A stretch of DNA of 64,000 bases. Origin: Chitinophagales bacterium. GTDB taxonomy: Bacteria; Bacteroidota; Bacteroidia; Chitinophagales; Saprospiraceae. The position numbers were made by a program, and so were the translations under genes. Positions within the stretch are counted from its first letter, which is position 1, and every line of letters starts with the position of its first letter. The stretch lies in NCBI GenBank assembly GCA_013299105.1, contig JAAFJY010000010.1:147815-211814 (forward strand). Direction: 5' to 3'. Below, piece by piece: positions 19,637 to 29,900 of the stretch. Below the pieces are notes generated by a model. The model saw only the letters and a program-made list of their open reading frames with translations. It was not told where the DNA came from and did not search any database.

Positions 19637-21307
19637 TTACCTCACCAAGGCGAAAGGCATAGTCCGGTCGAAATTTCCCATCAGCAAGGGAGTCTGAACG
19701 TTCGCGGTGTATGAACGGACGTTCTGAGATACATAATCAAAAAGTTCCTTAACGGTTACAATCCGATTTTGATCATTATCAGCAGGACCCCTTGCACCTT
19801 TGATCAAAAAATGACTGAATACCCCGGAACGCAGTCCATTGTCTTCCAGTGAATATTCTTCACTTTTGGAGGACAAAAAAAGTGCTGTCCCGCCTTTCCC
19901 ACTTGCAAAGGCCTGATAATACTTCTCTAGTTCGAGGTGAATAGGAGTTCTTAACGTACTGAAACTGCCTGCATGACATGCATCTGCAACAATAATCTTG
20001 TGCTTGGCCCTGCTGCGATCAATGACTTGACGCAACTCTTCATGGTTGATGCGATTGTTGTGACCATCGTAATCAACAGGAAGAAAGGCCCCTTGTATCC
20101 CATGGCCCGAAAAATAGAAAAAAATTACATCATTGTCGTCAGCTTTTTGAAAAACAGCATTAACAGCTGCCATAACAGCACTTTTTGTCGCGTCTTCGTC
20201 AATGATCAGGCGGATCTGATTTTCAGGAATTGCCCCCCCTTCTGGGCTTTTTAAAAAAGCATATACATGGTAAGCGTCGTCGTCAGTGTAGCGTAGGGTC
20301 ACGAGGTGGTTGTAGTGTGCAGCACCGACTACCACTGCCCAAATTTTCACCTCAGCGGCGGCATTCAGGGGTTTGGGTGTATTGATGACGGGTGGTTTTT
20401 GGTTTTCTTCAAACAATTTTTGCTTGGGCTGGCCTTTGTCCCACACTGCACCAAGTACGCGACCGTCAGTGTAGTACATAATGCCTCGGCCCTGGGGGTA
20501 GCTTTGTATCCATCCCCCTTCATAGCGGTCGCCATTGTTGTAGCGGGTTTTGCCATTGCCGTTGGGCTGACCATTCACGAAGCTTCCAGTGAAAACCGTG
20601 CCGTTTTTGTACGTAAAACGCCCTACACCGTTGGCGCAAAATTCGGTGTTACAATTGCGGTACTGCAAAGAATCGACGGGTAGGTCGAACTGGTCTCGTA
20701 CCACGTCCACACGGGTTGCACCTAAGTAAACGTCCTTGTCCCAGAAACCTTTTTGGGTTTTGCCACCAACCAAAAAAAGCGTGCCCTCGCCGTGTCGCTT
20801 GCCTTCTTTCCACTCGCCCTCGAAGCGTTCGCCGTTGGCATAGCGCATGGTCCCAAGGCCCTGACTACGCCCAGCGATGAAATTACCAGTGTAAATGTCT
20901 TTGTTGGGAAAAGTCAGGGTTCCTTGTCCCTGGATTTGGCCACCAACCCAATTTCCTTCGTACACCGCACCGTTGGCATAGGTCATTTTGCCTTGTCCAT
21001 TCATGTTGTTTTGGCGAAAAGCACCGAAATATTCATCCCCGTTGAGGTATTTTAGGCGACCTTTTCCTTCGCGTTGACCAAATTGCCAATCGCCGGAAAA
21101 GACATCACGCGTAGGGTAAGTCATCACGCCCAAACCGTGCAGGCGTCCCCCACTGAACTGGCCATCGTATTTTGTTCCATTCGGAAACAAAGCCGAGCCT
21201 TGTCCGTTGCCACAGTCGCCACGTAGGCATTTGAAGGCTGGAGTTTGTGCGGGCAGGAAGCTTGAACAGCAGGTAACAATAGCCAAAAGCAAAATCTTGA
21301 GGTTCAT
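19637..21307 (-). CDS. MORN-repeat protein with caspase-like (C14) peptidase domain, paralogue B
   Basis: A 556-residue paralogue of the preceding gene. The N-terminal signal peptide (LKILLLAIVTCCSSFLPAQT) precedes at least ten MORN units, more regular than in paralogue A (YDGQFSGGRLHGLGVMTYP, YEGNWVGGQIQGQGTLTFP and so on), to about residue 300. The caspase-like domain has His402 in FFYFSGHGIQGAF and Cys444 in VADACHAGSF. Both proteins end with the same SHFLI(R/K)G.....VTVKELFDYV layout. 190 bp separate the two genes, so they may be separately transcribed. Confidence 0.9.
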   Translation of the reverse strand: MNLKILLLAIVTCCSSFLPAQTPAFKCLRGDCGNGQGSALFPNGTKYDGQFSGGRLHGLGVMTYPTRDVFSGDWQFGQREGKGRLKYLNGDEYFGAFRQNNMNGQGKMTYANGAVYEGNWVGGQIQGQGTLTFPNKDIYTGNFIAGRSQGLGTMRYANGERFEGEWKEGKRHGEGTLFLVGGKTQKGFWDKDVYLGATRVDVVRDQFDLPVDSLQYRNCNTEFCANGVGRFTYKNGTVFTGSFVNGQPNGNGKTRYNNGDRYEGGWIQSYPQGRGIMYYTDGRVLGAVWDKGQPKQKLFEENQKPPVINTPKPLNAAAEVKIWAVVVGAAHYNHLVTLRYTDDDAYHVYAFLKSPEGGAIPENQIRLIIDEDATKSAVMAAVNAVFQKADDNDVIFFYFSGHGIQGAFLPVDYDGHNNRINHEELRQVIDRSRAKHKIIVADACHAGSFSTLRTPIHLELEKYYQAFASGKGGTALFLSSKSEEYSLEDNGLRSGVFSHFLIKGARGPADNDQNRIVTVKELFDYVSQNVRSYTANVQTPLLMGNFDRTMPFALVR

Positions 21308-21366
21308 ACCGAAAAATATTAGGCTTTCAAGGTCAGTTAGTCCCGTGCTACCGAAAACAGGTGGCA

Positions 21367-21623
21367 GTTGAAGGGTTGAAATGTTGAAGAGTTGAAAAGA
21401 GCGAATTAGGCATTAAGCTTCGCATTTTCAAGGTTCAGAATATCTTCTTCTTTCAAACTTTCAATGAATGCTTTTGGCCTTTTTCCAAAGCGGGGATCGC
21501 TGAATTCAAGGTAAAGTTTTGTTCGATTGGCTTTTGGCTTTGAATGATGGTAGGAAAAAGCTGAGGGAAAAGGGGCATTTCAGGTGGGTTCTTTTCAACA
21601 TTTCAACCCTTCAACATGTCAAC
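21367..21623. repeat. TTGAA-type element with ~34-bp inverted arms
   Basis: The left arm (21367-21400) is GTTGAAGGGTTGAAATG plus two further heptads; the right arm (21590-21623) is nearly its reverse complement (TTTCAACATTTCAACCC and so on). The 190-bp interior has no supported gene. It is the clearest copy of the heptad inverted-repeat family and fills most of the 586-bp gap before the DUF4920 gene. Confidence 0.7.
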
Positions 21624-21893
21624 TACTCTCGCGCTCAATTTCGAGGATTAAACCCATAAATCGCATTTTGTATTGTCTCTAAATTACGTTTTAGCATTTT
21701 TTAAGGGTTTGTGTCAAGGATTCCTTAAATTTGCAGTGAATAAGTGCAATATGTACCCAAATTTGTGCATTAAGGGGAAACCCGTTTGCCCTATTTAGAG
21801 TATCTATTTGCTAAGATTCTCAAACCAAAGTAAAAGCACGGGACCTAAACCGGCATGTTTAAATCTTGCGCTTTTACCAACCAAATTACTACT

Positions 21894-22394
21894 ATGCGTT
21901 TTTTGTCATTTCTCTTGTTCCTGAGCCTGGGTTTGGCCATTGTTGCTTGCAATAGCTCCAAAAATGCCACTTCCAGTACTACCACTCCTACGATGGATGC
22001 CAAAGTTTTTGGTGCCAAAGTAAAGGCTAAAGGGGCCATTTCTTATGACCAAATGCTGGCCAGCATGTCGGATAAAAAAGAAATGCCTGCCAAAATCGAA
22101 GGCAAAGTAGAAGGCGTATGCCAGGTAAAAGGCTGCTGGATGAACATCGTTTCAGATGAGCCTGGTCAACCAAAAATGATGGTGAAGTTCAAAGACTATG
22201 GTTTCTTTGTGCCAAAGGACTTGTCTGGCCACAAAGTTGTCATCGAAGGCGTTGCCACCCGCTCTGTTACTTCAGTGGATGAACTGCGTCATTATGCTGA
22301 AGACGCTGGCAAGTCAGCGGCTGAAATTGCTGCCATCACTAAGCCAAAAGAAGAACTGAAGTTCTTGGCAACTGGTGTTTTGGTGCTTGACTAA
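21894..22394 (+). CDS. DUF4920-family lipoprotein
   Basis: ATG 21894 is chosen because it gives a lipoprotein signal peptide (MRFLSFLLFLSLGLAIVAC, lipobox IVAC, Cys19); an in-frame ATG 39 bp upstream would bury it. The mature part has the DUF4920 layout: KVKAKGAISYDQML, then IEGKVEGVCQVKGCWMNI (an OB-like segment with two cysteines), MMVKFKDYGFFVPKDLSG, and a C-terminal TGVLVLD. Copper or redox roles have been suggested for the family but nothing here proves one. The stop codon lies inside the first bases of a repeat element. Confidence 0.85.
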   Translation: MRFLSFLLFLSLGLAIVACNSSKNATSSTTTPTMDAKVFGAKVKAKGAISYDQMLASMSDKKEMPAKIEGKVEGVCQVKGCWMNIVSDEPGQPKMMVKFKDYGFFVPKDLSGHKVVIEGVATRSVTSVDELRHYAEDAGKSAAEIAAITKPKEELKFLATGVLVLD

Positions 22395-22558
22395 GAGTGT
22401 GTTTAAATATTGGAGGTTTAGTCAGAAAACGAGGCAAATTTTGACTAATCAAGGCGGGAAAAGCGGAGTTATGCAGCGCATAATGAGCATTTTCCTAACG
22501 AAGAGTGGTCGAAATTGGTCCGTTTTATGGCAAACAAAAAATTTAAAACATACTCTAA
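22392..22558. repeat. 165-bp MITE-like element, copy 1
   Basis: It begins TAAGAGTGTGTTTAAATAT and ends ATTTAAAACATACTCTAA, which are imperfect inverted repeats. Inside is the perfect hairpin TTATGC-AGC-GCATAA followed by TGAGCATTTTCCTAACGAAG. A second copy with the same order and length is at 52035-52199. It is too short to encode a transposase. Confidence 0.8.
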
Positions 22559-22578
22559 GAAAGATTTTTTAGAAAAGA

Positions 22579-22639
22579 GGGGCACAAACGAAATTTATGC
22601 ATTATATTAGCATTAACTATTTTGTTCGTGCCCCTTTTT
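22579..22639 (+). terminator. Rho-independent terminator before the HD-domain gene
   Basis: GGGGCACAAACGAAA (22579) pairs with TTTTGTTCGTGCCCC (ending 22634) with two mismatches, and TTTTT follows. It would end transcription of the DUF4920 gene just 22 bp before the next start codon. Confidence 0.75.
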
Positions 22640-22660
22640 ACAACCACAGCCTGCTGTTAA

Positions 22661-23251
22661 ATGAATTTTCAGGCCGCTAAAATATTCATCATCAATTGGC
22701 TGAATAGTGATCTTTCGCCAATGCTCAGCTATCATGGTTTGCACCACACCCTGGATGTACTAGAGGTGACGGACGAACTATGCGAAATGGAAGGCATTGA
22801 TGAAGAAAATGCAACCCTTTTGCGCACAGCGGCGCTCTTTCACGATTCGGGGTTTTTGATCAATAACAAAGAGCATGAGTTGCTCGGATGTCAAATCGTG
22901 CGCGAAAAACTCCCGGATTTTGGCTACAGTCATGAGCAAATTGAAAAAATTTGCGGCATGATCATGGCCACCAAAATCCCCCAAAGCCCCAAAAACCACC
23001 TCGAACAAATACTTTGCGACGCCGACCTGGACTACCTGGGCCGCGACGATTTTTACCGCATCGGCGAAACCCTGTTCCACGAGCTAAAATCTTACCACGT
23101 CTTACAAGACGAAAAAGTCTGGAACCGCATCCAAGTCGGCTTCCTTGAAAACCACCGCTTTTTTACCAAAACCAATGTGGCCCGCCGCAACCCCAAAAAG
23201 GGCCAGCATCTTTCACACCTCAAGGCTTTGGTATCAACTTACGAGGAGTAG
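22661..23251 (+). CDS. HD-domain phosphohydrolase
   Basis: A 196-residue cytoplasmic protein with the HD superfamily metal-binding pattern: HGLHHT (His28/29), FHDSG (His61-Asp62) and CDADLDYLG (Asp120, Asp122). The spacing fits small stand-alone HD phosphohydrolases acting on nucleotides or phosphoesters; the substrate cannot be read from sequence. The last 25 residues are basic (ARRNPKKGQHLSHLK). It follows a terminator closely, so it needs its own promoter within or before that hairpin. Confidence 0.8.
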   Translation: MNFQAAKIFIINWLNSDLSPMLSYHGLHHTLDVLEVTDELCEMEGIDEENATLLRTAALFHDSGFLINNKEHELLGCQIVREKLPDFGYSHEQIEKICGMIMATKIPQSPKNHLEQILCDADLDYLGRDDFYRIGETLFHELKSYHVLQDEKVWNRIQVGFLENHRFFTKTNVARRNPKKGQHLSHLKALVSTYEE

Positions 23252-23259
23252 CATTTGTA

Positions 23260-23386
23260 GTTGAATGTTTAGGGTTGAAATGTTGAAGAGATGGGCCTGG
23301 TCATCGGCTTGATCTCTAAATTCTTTTTTGCATCTTTATCCCCAGTCGGAGCCCCCCTTCCAACCCTTCAATACGTCAACTTTTTA
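23260..23386. repeat. TTGAA-type inverted-repeat intergenic element
   Basis: The left arm is GTTGAATGTTTAGGGTTGAA (23262-23289, continuing to TTGAAGAG); the right arm is CCAACCCTTCAATACGTCAA (23359-23380). Same family as 21367-21623. Confidence 0.55.
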
Positions 23387-23396
23387 ACCAAAAACA

Positions 23397-24464
23397 ATGC
23401 GCCTACTCGCCTTACTCATCTGCTGCCTGCCACACTTGCTATTGGCCCAAGGCAAGCTCGCCCGCCTGCAAGAACGCCTCGATTCCTTTTTGTACAGCGC
23501 CATCCAGCCCGGCGCTCCGGGCGGCAGTTTCTTGATTTTACAAGGAAAAAAGACTTTGTACAAGCGCTCTTTGGGTTACGCCGACCTGCGAGCCCGCAAA
23601 AAATTCAGCGATCGTACGGTCGCCAACACTGGCTCGATTACCAAAACGATGGTAGCCTATGGCATCCTCTTGCTCGAAAAACAAGGCAAACTCTCGATTG
23701 ACGACCCTATTCTGAAGTATTTCCCCGATTTTGATCGGCCCAATGTGGTGGAAAAAATCACGATCCGGCACTTGCTAACCCATACTTCGGGACTGCCCGA
23801 CAACCGCATGGTCAGCAACAATCCAGTTTTTTACCTTACTGCCGACGATGCCCAAAACTTTGCGCCGCTGAAGAAAACCCAAGCTTTGAAATTCGAGCCG
23901 GGCACCCGCTGGGAATATTCCAATCCTGCTTTTAACGGCCTGGCCCTGGTCATCGAAAGACTCAGTGGCATGAAATGGCAGCGTTTTATCCAGGAAAAAA
24001 TCTTCAAACCCGCTGGCATGAAAAGCAGCGTGATCACCGATGGGGCGTTCCCAGACCGTGGGGTGGCGCATGGCTATGAATTGAAGGGGCAGGAATACCA
24101 TGAATTGGATTACGGCGAAGAGCCCACCTTTTGCGCCAGTGGTAATGGTGGCATCTGGTGCTCAATCCGCGATTTGCAGGCTTACCTAAATGCCCTTAAA
24201 ACCTGCGCCTTCGCAGATTGTGAGCTGATCAAAAAATCACAAACGGTATGGCAACCGCAAGCTTGGACCGATCTCAAAGCGCCTTTCATGGGCTATTCCT
24301 GGTTCATCACCCCGGAGAGCATCGGACACACGGGCAGCCAAGGTGGCTTTCGGGCTCACCTGGTGTGGTATCCGCAAAAGGATTTGGCTTTGATCTGGTT
24401 GTCGAACAATTCGGAGTTTTATTCAGATAAGATTTTGAAGGTATTGAAGGAGGAAGGGTTTTAA
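23397..24464 (+). CDS. Secreted serine hydrolase, beta-lactamase/AmpC-like fold
   Basis: Signal peptide (MRLLALLICCLPHLLLAQG). The class C / S12 motifs are present: Ser80-x-x-Lys83 in NTGSITKTM, Tyr in WEYSNPAF, and HTGSQGG near residue 305 as the KTG-like box. Length (355) is normal. Enzymes of this type are peptidases, esterases or lactamases; the substrate cannot be assigned. Its 3' end overlaps the convergent radical SAM gene by 4 bp. Confidence 0.85.
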   Translation: MRLLALLICCLPHLLLAQGKLARLQERLDSFLYSAIQPGAPGGSFLILQGKKTLYKRSLGYADLRARKKFSDRTVANTGSITKTMVAYGILLLEKQGKLSIDDPILKYFPDFDRPNVVEKITIRHLLTHTSGLPDNRMVSNNPVFYLTADDAQNFAPLKKTQALKFEPGTRWEYSNPAFNGLALVIERLSGMKWQRFIQEKIFKPAGMKSSVITDGAFPDRGVAHGYELKGQEYHELDYGEEPTFCASGNGGIWCSIRDLQAYLNALKTCAFADCELIKKSQTVWQPQAWTDLKAPFMGYSWFITPESIGHTGSQGGFRAHLVWYPQKDLALIWLSNNSEFYSDKILKVLKEEGF

Positions 24465-25521
24465 AACAAGCTCAACTGCCCGGTCTTGAACTGTTCGTGC
24501 AGCTCAAGGTTGTAAGCTGGCATTTTCTGGTCCTTGAAATACAGTTTTTTGGCCAATTGGTATTGCTGGGCAATGATGTCGGCAATTTTCCCTTCACCCT
24601 TCATGCGGATGCCACTGCGGCTGTCATTGAGTTGGCCGCCGTGGCAATCTTTGATGCGATTCAGCGTGCGCTCGGCGCGGTCGGGCAGGGCCTTGCGGAT
24701 CCAGTCTTCAAAAATGGGTCCTACATCTCCGTTTAGTCTGACGATCTGGTAGCAGATGGCTTGGGCACCATTTTTGGCTGCTCGTTCAGCCAAGCCTAGC
24801 AATTCGGGGTCATTCAAGCCGGGAATCATCGGTGCCAACATGGCCATAGCCGGAATGCCGTTCTCACTAAGTGTTTTAAGGGTTTTGAAGCGGCTGTTGA
24901 CCGAAGCTGTGCGGGGTTCAGAACCCGGCGCAAGTCTTCGTCTTGGGTGGTGATCGAGATGGCTACATGTACCAGGTTTTCGCTGGCCAGTTTTTTCAAC
25001 AAGTCCAGGTCCCTTAAAATCAAACTGTTTTTGGTGATGATGCCCACCGGATGGCGGTATTTCCACAAAATTTCCAAAATGGAGCGGGTGATGCGAAACT
25101 CGCGCTCGGCGGGTTGATAACAATCCGTGTTGCCCGCCAACATGATGGGAATGGCTTTCCAAGAAGGCTTACGGATCGTGTCCTGGAGAATTTGTGGTAC
25201 ATTTTTTTTGACCAAAATTTTCTGTTCAAAATCCATGCCTGCACTATAACCCCAATAAGTGTGGGTGTTGCGGGCGTAACAGTAAATGCAGCCGTGCTCA
25301 CACCCTTGGTAGGGATTCAATGAAAAACCCATGCCTATGTCCTCGCTTTCCACTTTGTTCAGGATGGTTTTGGGAAAAGTAGGGATGTACTCGGTAGGGA
25401 CTTGTAGGCTTTCCTCCCAGTCTTCGAGAGGTATGGGCATCTCATCACCCCGGACCTTGTGAAAAGGATTGGGCGTATTGATTTGGGCTCCCCGGCCTTT
25501 GAAATAGGGTGTGTTTGACAT
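24461..25521 (-). pseudogene. PA0069-family radical SAM protein, frameshifted
   Basis: The upstream frame (start ATG 25521, MSNTPYFKGRGAQIN) carries the iron-sulphur motif CEHGCIYCYAR and runs to ..DEDLRRVL. The expected continuation EPRTASVNSRFKTLKTL is read only in another frame, which continues to the normal C-terminus ..FKTGQLSLF. The two frames join at about 24919, where a single base is missing (GTTCTGAACCCC where GTTCTGGAACCCC would keep frame). The joined product would be about 353 residues, normal for the family. Either a real recent inactivation or a sequencing error; nothing else in the gene is damaged. Confidence 0.85.
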
Positions 25522-25621
25522 TTTTTTGTATGATTCGAGAATAAAAATACAAAAAATGTTTTTAAAAAGCAAGCTTGAATGCCCTTTTGAAGATTTTCTA
25601 GCACGAAAAGCTGCAATAGCT

Positions 25622-25875
25622 TATATTCTGAAAACTTCGGAGATGTTTCTATCGCTGAGAATTTTGTGATTCTTATGGTGAACATGAAGCGTTCATGACC
25701 GCGAAGCGGGCCAATTCTGAAAATTCTTTCAAATTCTGGTTTAGAAAAAATTGGTCAACGCCACGCAAGAAATTCTGTAATTCTGAAAATTCTGGTTTAA
25801 ACAAAAATTCTGGTTTAGACAAAAAATGTCACCCTTGATTGTTGCGACAGCCTTTCTCCGAAGTTTTCAGTATAT
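25622..25875. repeat. Element with CTGAAAACTTCGGAGA terminal inverted repeats, copy A
   Basis: CTGAAAACTTCGGAGA (25628-25643) and its inverse TCTCCGAAGTTTTCAG (25855-25870) bound about 250 bp containing repeated AATTCTGGTTTA, GAAATTCTGTAATTCTG and a GACCGCGAAGCGGGCC stem. Related copies lie at 47508-47830 and, inverted, at 60127-60302. It fills most of the gap between the radical SAM and SUMF1-like genes. Confidence 0.7.
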
Positions 25876-25878
25876 TTG
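25871..25878 (+). promoter_or_regulatory. TATATTTG (-7-like) box at the edge of a repeat
   Basis: TATATTTG matches TAnnTTTG 24 bp before the SUMF1-like start and begins in the terminal repeat of the preceding element. No good TTTG lies 19 bp upstream, so support is partial. Confidence 0.3.
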
Positions 25879-25902
25879 AATACACCTAAAACCTGATTCC
25901 CT

Positions 25903-26775
25903 ATGCTTTACTTTCTCTGGTGGCTGCTATGCCTAAACAACGATACAAAACCCAATGCCAACCAAACAGGCAATTTTCTACCACTCGACAACATGGTACA
26001 AATCCCGGCTGGGAAATTCACGATGGGTTCAAACAACGCGGAGCTTGACGAGCAACCCGCTCACGAACTAAGCATCTCCTCTTTTTACCTCTGCAAATAC
26101 GAAGTGACGGTTGCGGAATTCAAAACCTTTGTAGAGGCCAGCGGCTACCAAACGGATGCCGAAAAAACAGGTGGGACTGAAACCTGGAAAATGGACCACA
26201 ATGGTTTTGAGCGCCCCAATAGCGATCAACAGCACCCCGTGATGCATGTGAGTTGGAACGACGCAATGGCCTACTGCAAGTGGTTGTCGCAAAAAACGGG
26301 TAAAACCTACCGCCTCCCCACCGAGGCCGAGTGGGAATATGTAGCGGGCAATGGAGCCAAACATACCAAGTACGATTGGGGCAATGGCGCACCGATTGGC
26401 AAAAAAGGTGGGAGCATTGCCGATGAGCAAGGTGCGGCCCAGTTTGGTTGGACCCAAGCCGATTACATGATTTTCCTGGGTTACAAAGATGGTTACGAGG
26501 CCAGTGCCCCGGTCGGAAGTTTCAGCCCCAATGAGTTGGGGATCTGCGACCTGAGCGGCAACCTCAGCGAATGGTGCCAGGATTGGTACAGTGAAAGTTA
26601 CTACCCAAGCAGCCCGGCCTCTAACCCCAAAGGCCCGACCAAGGGCAGTGAAAAAGTAATTAGAGGTGGCTCTTGGGGCACCGCCCCTGCGGATACCGAA
26701 GTACACAAGCGCGATTCGGGCGAACCTGGTCGGCGAGGTGGCAGCCTGGGTTTCCGGGTAGCGCGGGACTTGTGA
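25903..26775 (+). CDS. SUMF1/formylglycine-generating-enzyme-like protein
   Basis: 290 residues. A short hydrophobic N-terminus (MLYFLWWLLCL) suggests export. The FGE-sulfatase fold is clear: MVQIPAGKFTMGSN, then EQPAHELSISSFYLCKYEVTVAEF, HPVMHVSWNDAMAYCKWLSQKTGKTYRLPTEAEWEYVAG, LCDLSGNLSEWCQDWY (as ICDLSGN) and VIRGGSWG..GSLGFRVARD. The paired active-site cysteines of true FGE are not obvious at the usual position, so it may be a non-catalytic or ergothioneine/GldJ-like member. No sulfatase gene is nearby. Cytoplasmic function is unlikely. Confidence 0.85.
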   Translation: MLYFLWWLLCLNNDTKPNANQTGNFLPLDNMVQIPAGKFTMGSNNAELDEQPAHELSISSFYLCKYEVTVAEFKTFVEASGYQTDAEKTGGTETWKMDHNGFERPNSDQQHPVMHVSWNDAMAYCKWLSQKTGKTYRLPTEAEWEYVAGNGAKHTKYDWGNGAPIGKKGGSIADEQGAAQFGWTQADYMIFLGYKDGYEASAPVGSFSPNELGICDLSGNLSEWCQDWYSESYYPSSPASNPKGPTKGSEKVIRGGSWGTAPADTEVHKRDSGEPGRRGGSLGFRVARDL

Positions 26776-26999
26776 GGTTTGCCAGTTTTTGCCCTTAATC
26801 GACAAAAGTCAACTTCCTGTCTTCAAGGCTTTTGTAGCAGTAGTTTTTTGTGCTAGTTTGCTGGTGAAACTATGTTTTCGAGTATTATGTTTTTCGAGTA
26901 CTATTGAAGTGGAGAACTCTTTTTTAGTTGAATAAAAGAGGGTTTCAGTTGGCCCTTCTTTTCAACTTTTCAACGCTTCAACTTTTCAACTTTAAACAC
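26776..26999. other. Gap before the VPS10/BNR gene
   Basis: 224 bp with no supported gene. Bases 26959-26992 hold four CAACTTTTCAA-type heptads (the right arm of the TTGAA family) directly before the start codon. Direct repeats of GTTTTCGAGTA and TTTTTCGAGTA are at 26873-26905. Confidence 0.5.
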
Positions 27000-29900
27000 A
27001 TGAAAGCCAAATTTAACCTGCTTTTGCTCCTGCTTTGTATGGGCAGCTTGTCTTTTATACAAGCCCAAAGCGCACCTGGAGAATCCATTCTACAAAAACT
27101 CAAATGGCGGGCCATCGGTCCGGCCAACATGGGAGGGCGAGTCACCGACATTGACGGTCTACCTGGCGATCCCAGCACTTTTTACGTATCTGCCGCCGAC
27201 GGTGGAGTGTTCAAAACGACGAATGGTGGGGTCAGTTTTGAAGCCCTTTTTACCAAGCAAAGCGTTTATGGCGTAGGGGCCTTAACAATCAGCCCATCCG
27301 ACCCTGAAGTGCTGTGGTTGGGCAGCGGCGAAGGAGATCCGCGAAACTCGGTTGGCTATGGCAATGGGGTTTACCGCAGTACCGATGGCGGCAAAACCTG
27401 GACCCACTTGGGCCTGGCGGGTACCGATCGCATCAAGCGCATCGTGGTACACCCCACCAATCCAGATGTAGCCTGCGCCTGTGCCTTGGGCCGCGAATGG
27501 GGCTCGAATGCCGAACGCGGCGTTTTTCGTACCACCGACGGGGGCAAAACCTGGGAAAAAACCCTCTACCTGGACGAAAGTACGGGCTGCTCCGACATTG
27601 TGATGGATCCGACCAACCCCCGCATCCTGTATGCAGGCATGTGGACTTTCCTGCGCAAACCCTGGCGATTCGACGAAGGCGGCAAAAACACTGCGGTGTA
27701 CCGCTCAATGGATGGCGGCAAAACCTGGGCCAAAATCATTAAGGGCCTGCCCGAAAAACCCATGGCCCGCATCGGTCTGGCCATCGCTGAAAGCCAGCCC
27801 GCTACCATCTACATGATCACCGAATACCCCAACACCAGCGGCACCCTGTTTCGCTCGGACGATCGGGGCGAAAACTGGCGCTTGGTGAACAAAGACCCGG
27901 AGATCAATTTCCGGCCTTTTTACTATTCCGACATCCGCGTGGATCCTACCAATCCTGAAATTGTGTACTCCCTGGCTGGCGGCTTGTACAAGTCGAGCGA
28001 TGGCGGCAAAACCTTCAAAACCATCGCCGATGATGTGCATGGCGACCACCAGTCTTTGTGGATTGACCCCAAAAACCCCAAGCGCATCCTGAGCGGCAGC
28101 GATGGGGGCTTTCAAGTTTCCTGGGACGAAGGAGCTACTTTCGACATCATCAACAACGTAGAGCTTTCGCAGTACTACCAGATTTTTGTGGACAACCAAT
28201 CGCCTTACCTGGTTTACGGTGGTTTCCAGGACAATGGCACCTGGGTAGGCCCCAGCAACTCCCTGCATTCGGCGGGTATTCTCAAGCGCCACTGGAAGCA
28301 ACTGGCGGGTGGCGATGGCTATTATGCCGTGCCTGTGCCCGGCAGCGAGCACGAAATTTACGCCAACCTGCAAGGTGGAGTGATTTTTCATGTGAACACC
28401 AAAACTGGCGCGGTGCGCAACATTCACCCTTACCCCAACAAAACTGGCTCGGCGGGCGACGCCATTGCTGACCACAAGTACCGCTTCAACTGGGATTCAC
28501 CCATTTTGGTCTCGCCCCACGATGGCAACGTGGTCTTTACTGGGGGGAATGTGCTGTTCAAATCCAGCGACCGTGGGAATAGCTGGGAGGTCATCAGCCC
28601 CGATTTGAGCACCAATGACAAGAGCAAGCAACAAAGCTCCGGCGGCGAAATTTACCAGGACAATACCGCTGCAGAATTCCACTGTACCATCCTCAGCATC
28701 GCCGAGTCGCCCCTGGAGAAAGGTGTGATTTGGTGCGGCACCGATGATGGAAACGTGCAAATCACCCGCGATGGCGGCAAAACCTGGGCCAACGTGAAAA
28801 ACAACATCACGGGCCTACCCACATTCGCGTGGGTGGGCAAAATTCACGCCTCCGAGCACGCCGCTGGCACTGCTTTTGTAGCTGTCGATCAGCACCGCAT
28901 GGACGACTACCGCGCACACGGCTTCATGACCACCGACTACGGCAAAACCTGGACCAAAATCAGTACGGGTTTGCCCCAAAACGATTGGTTGTATGTGATT
29001 CGACAAGACCCTAAAAATCCTGACCTCTTGTACGCAGGCATGGAGCATGGCATTTATGCCTCTTGGGACAAGGGCAAAACATGGGCCAAAATCAATGGCG
29101 ATTTACCCCCCGTTTCGGTGCGCGACTTGCGGGTGCAAGCCCGCGATGGCGACCTGATCGTAGGCACCCATGGACGGGGAGCCTGGATCATGGACGACAT
29201 CAGCGCCTTGCAAAACTGGAAAAATGTAGCGGGCAAAACGACTTACCTATTCGACCCACGCCCTGCTACCCGTTGGCAATATTACAACTTGATTGAGGAC
29301 CAGGGCAACCGCGAATACGCTGCGAAAAACCCTGCTCCAGGCGCTTACTTCAATTTTTATGTGCCCAACGATGCAAAAGGTGCTGTAAAAGTGACGATCA
29401 GCGATGCCGCAGGTAAGCTCGTCCGCGAAATCAGCGATACCACCATCAAGGCGGGTATTAACCGTATCATATGGGACTTGCGCGGGGAGGAAGGCGTGAA
29501 ACTCAACACAGCTACCCGTGGTTGGGGCTCCGGCTCGATCCGCCCTTGGGTGATGCCTGGTACCTATAATGTAAGCGTGAAAATTGGCGACCAAGAGCTG
29601 AAAAGCAAGGTGACAGTAAATGGCGACAGCCGCACGGGCATGAGTGCTGCCGATTACCAAACCCAGTACAATGCAGTGGTAGATTTGCAAGGCTTGCAAT
29701 CAGAAACCAATAAACTGCTGAACAATACCGAGCAAATGGTGGCCCAACTCAAGGGCTTAGCGGACAAGGTAAAATTCAATGGCGGCAGCGAACCAAGCGC
29801 CGAAACCAAAGCTGCGTTGGATGCCATCGGCAAAGCCCAAAAAGCCATTGAAGCCCTGCGCGATACCTGGCGCAGACCTCCGCCCGCTATGAGTTATCGC

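Noticed and set aside
22375..22572. 65-residue frame at the 22.4 kb repeat
   Set aside because: It is the translation of a MITE-like element and overlaps a real stop codon.
24461..25521. Programmed ribosomal frameshift in the radical SAM gene
   Set aside because: No slippery heptamer or downstream stem is evident, and the family is not known to use one; a simple indel is more likely.
26928..27000. 24-residue N-terminal extension of the VPS10-like protein
   Set aside because: It starts at TTG and reads through heptad repeats; ATG 27000 begins a proper signal peptide.
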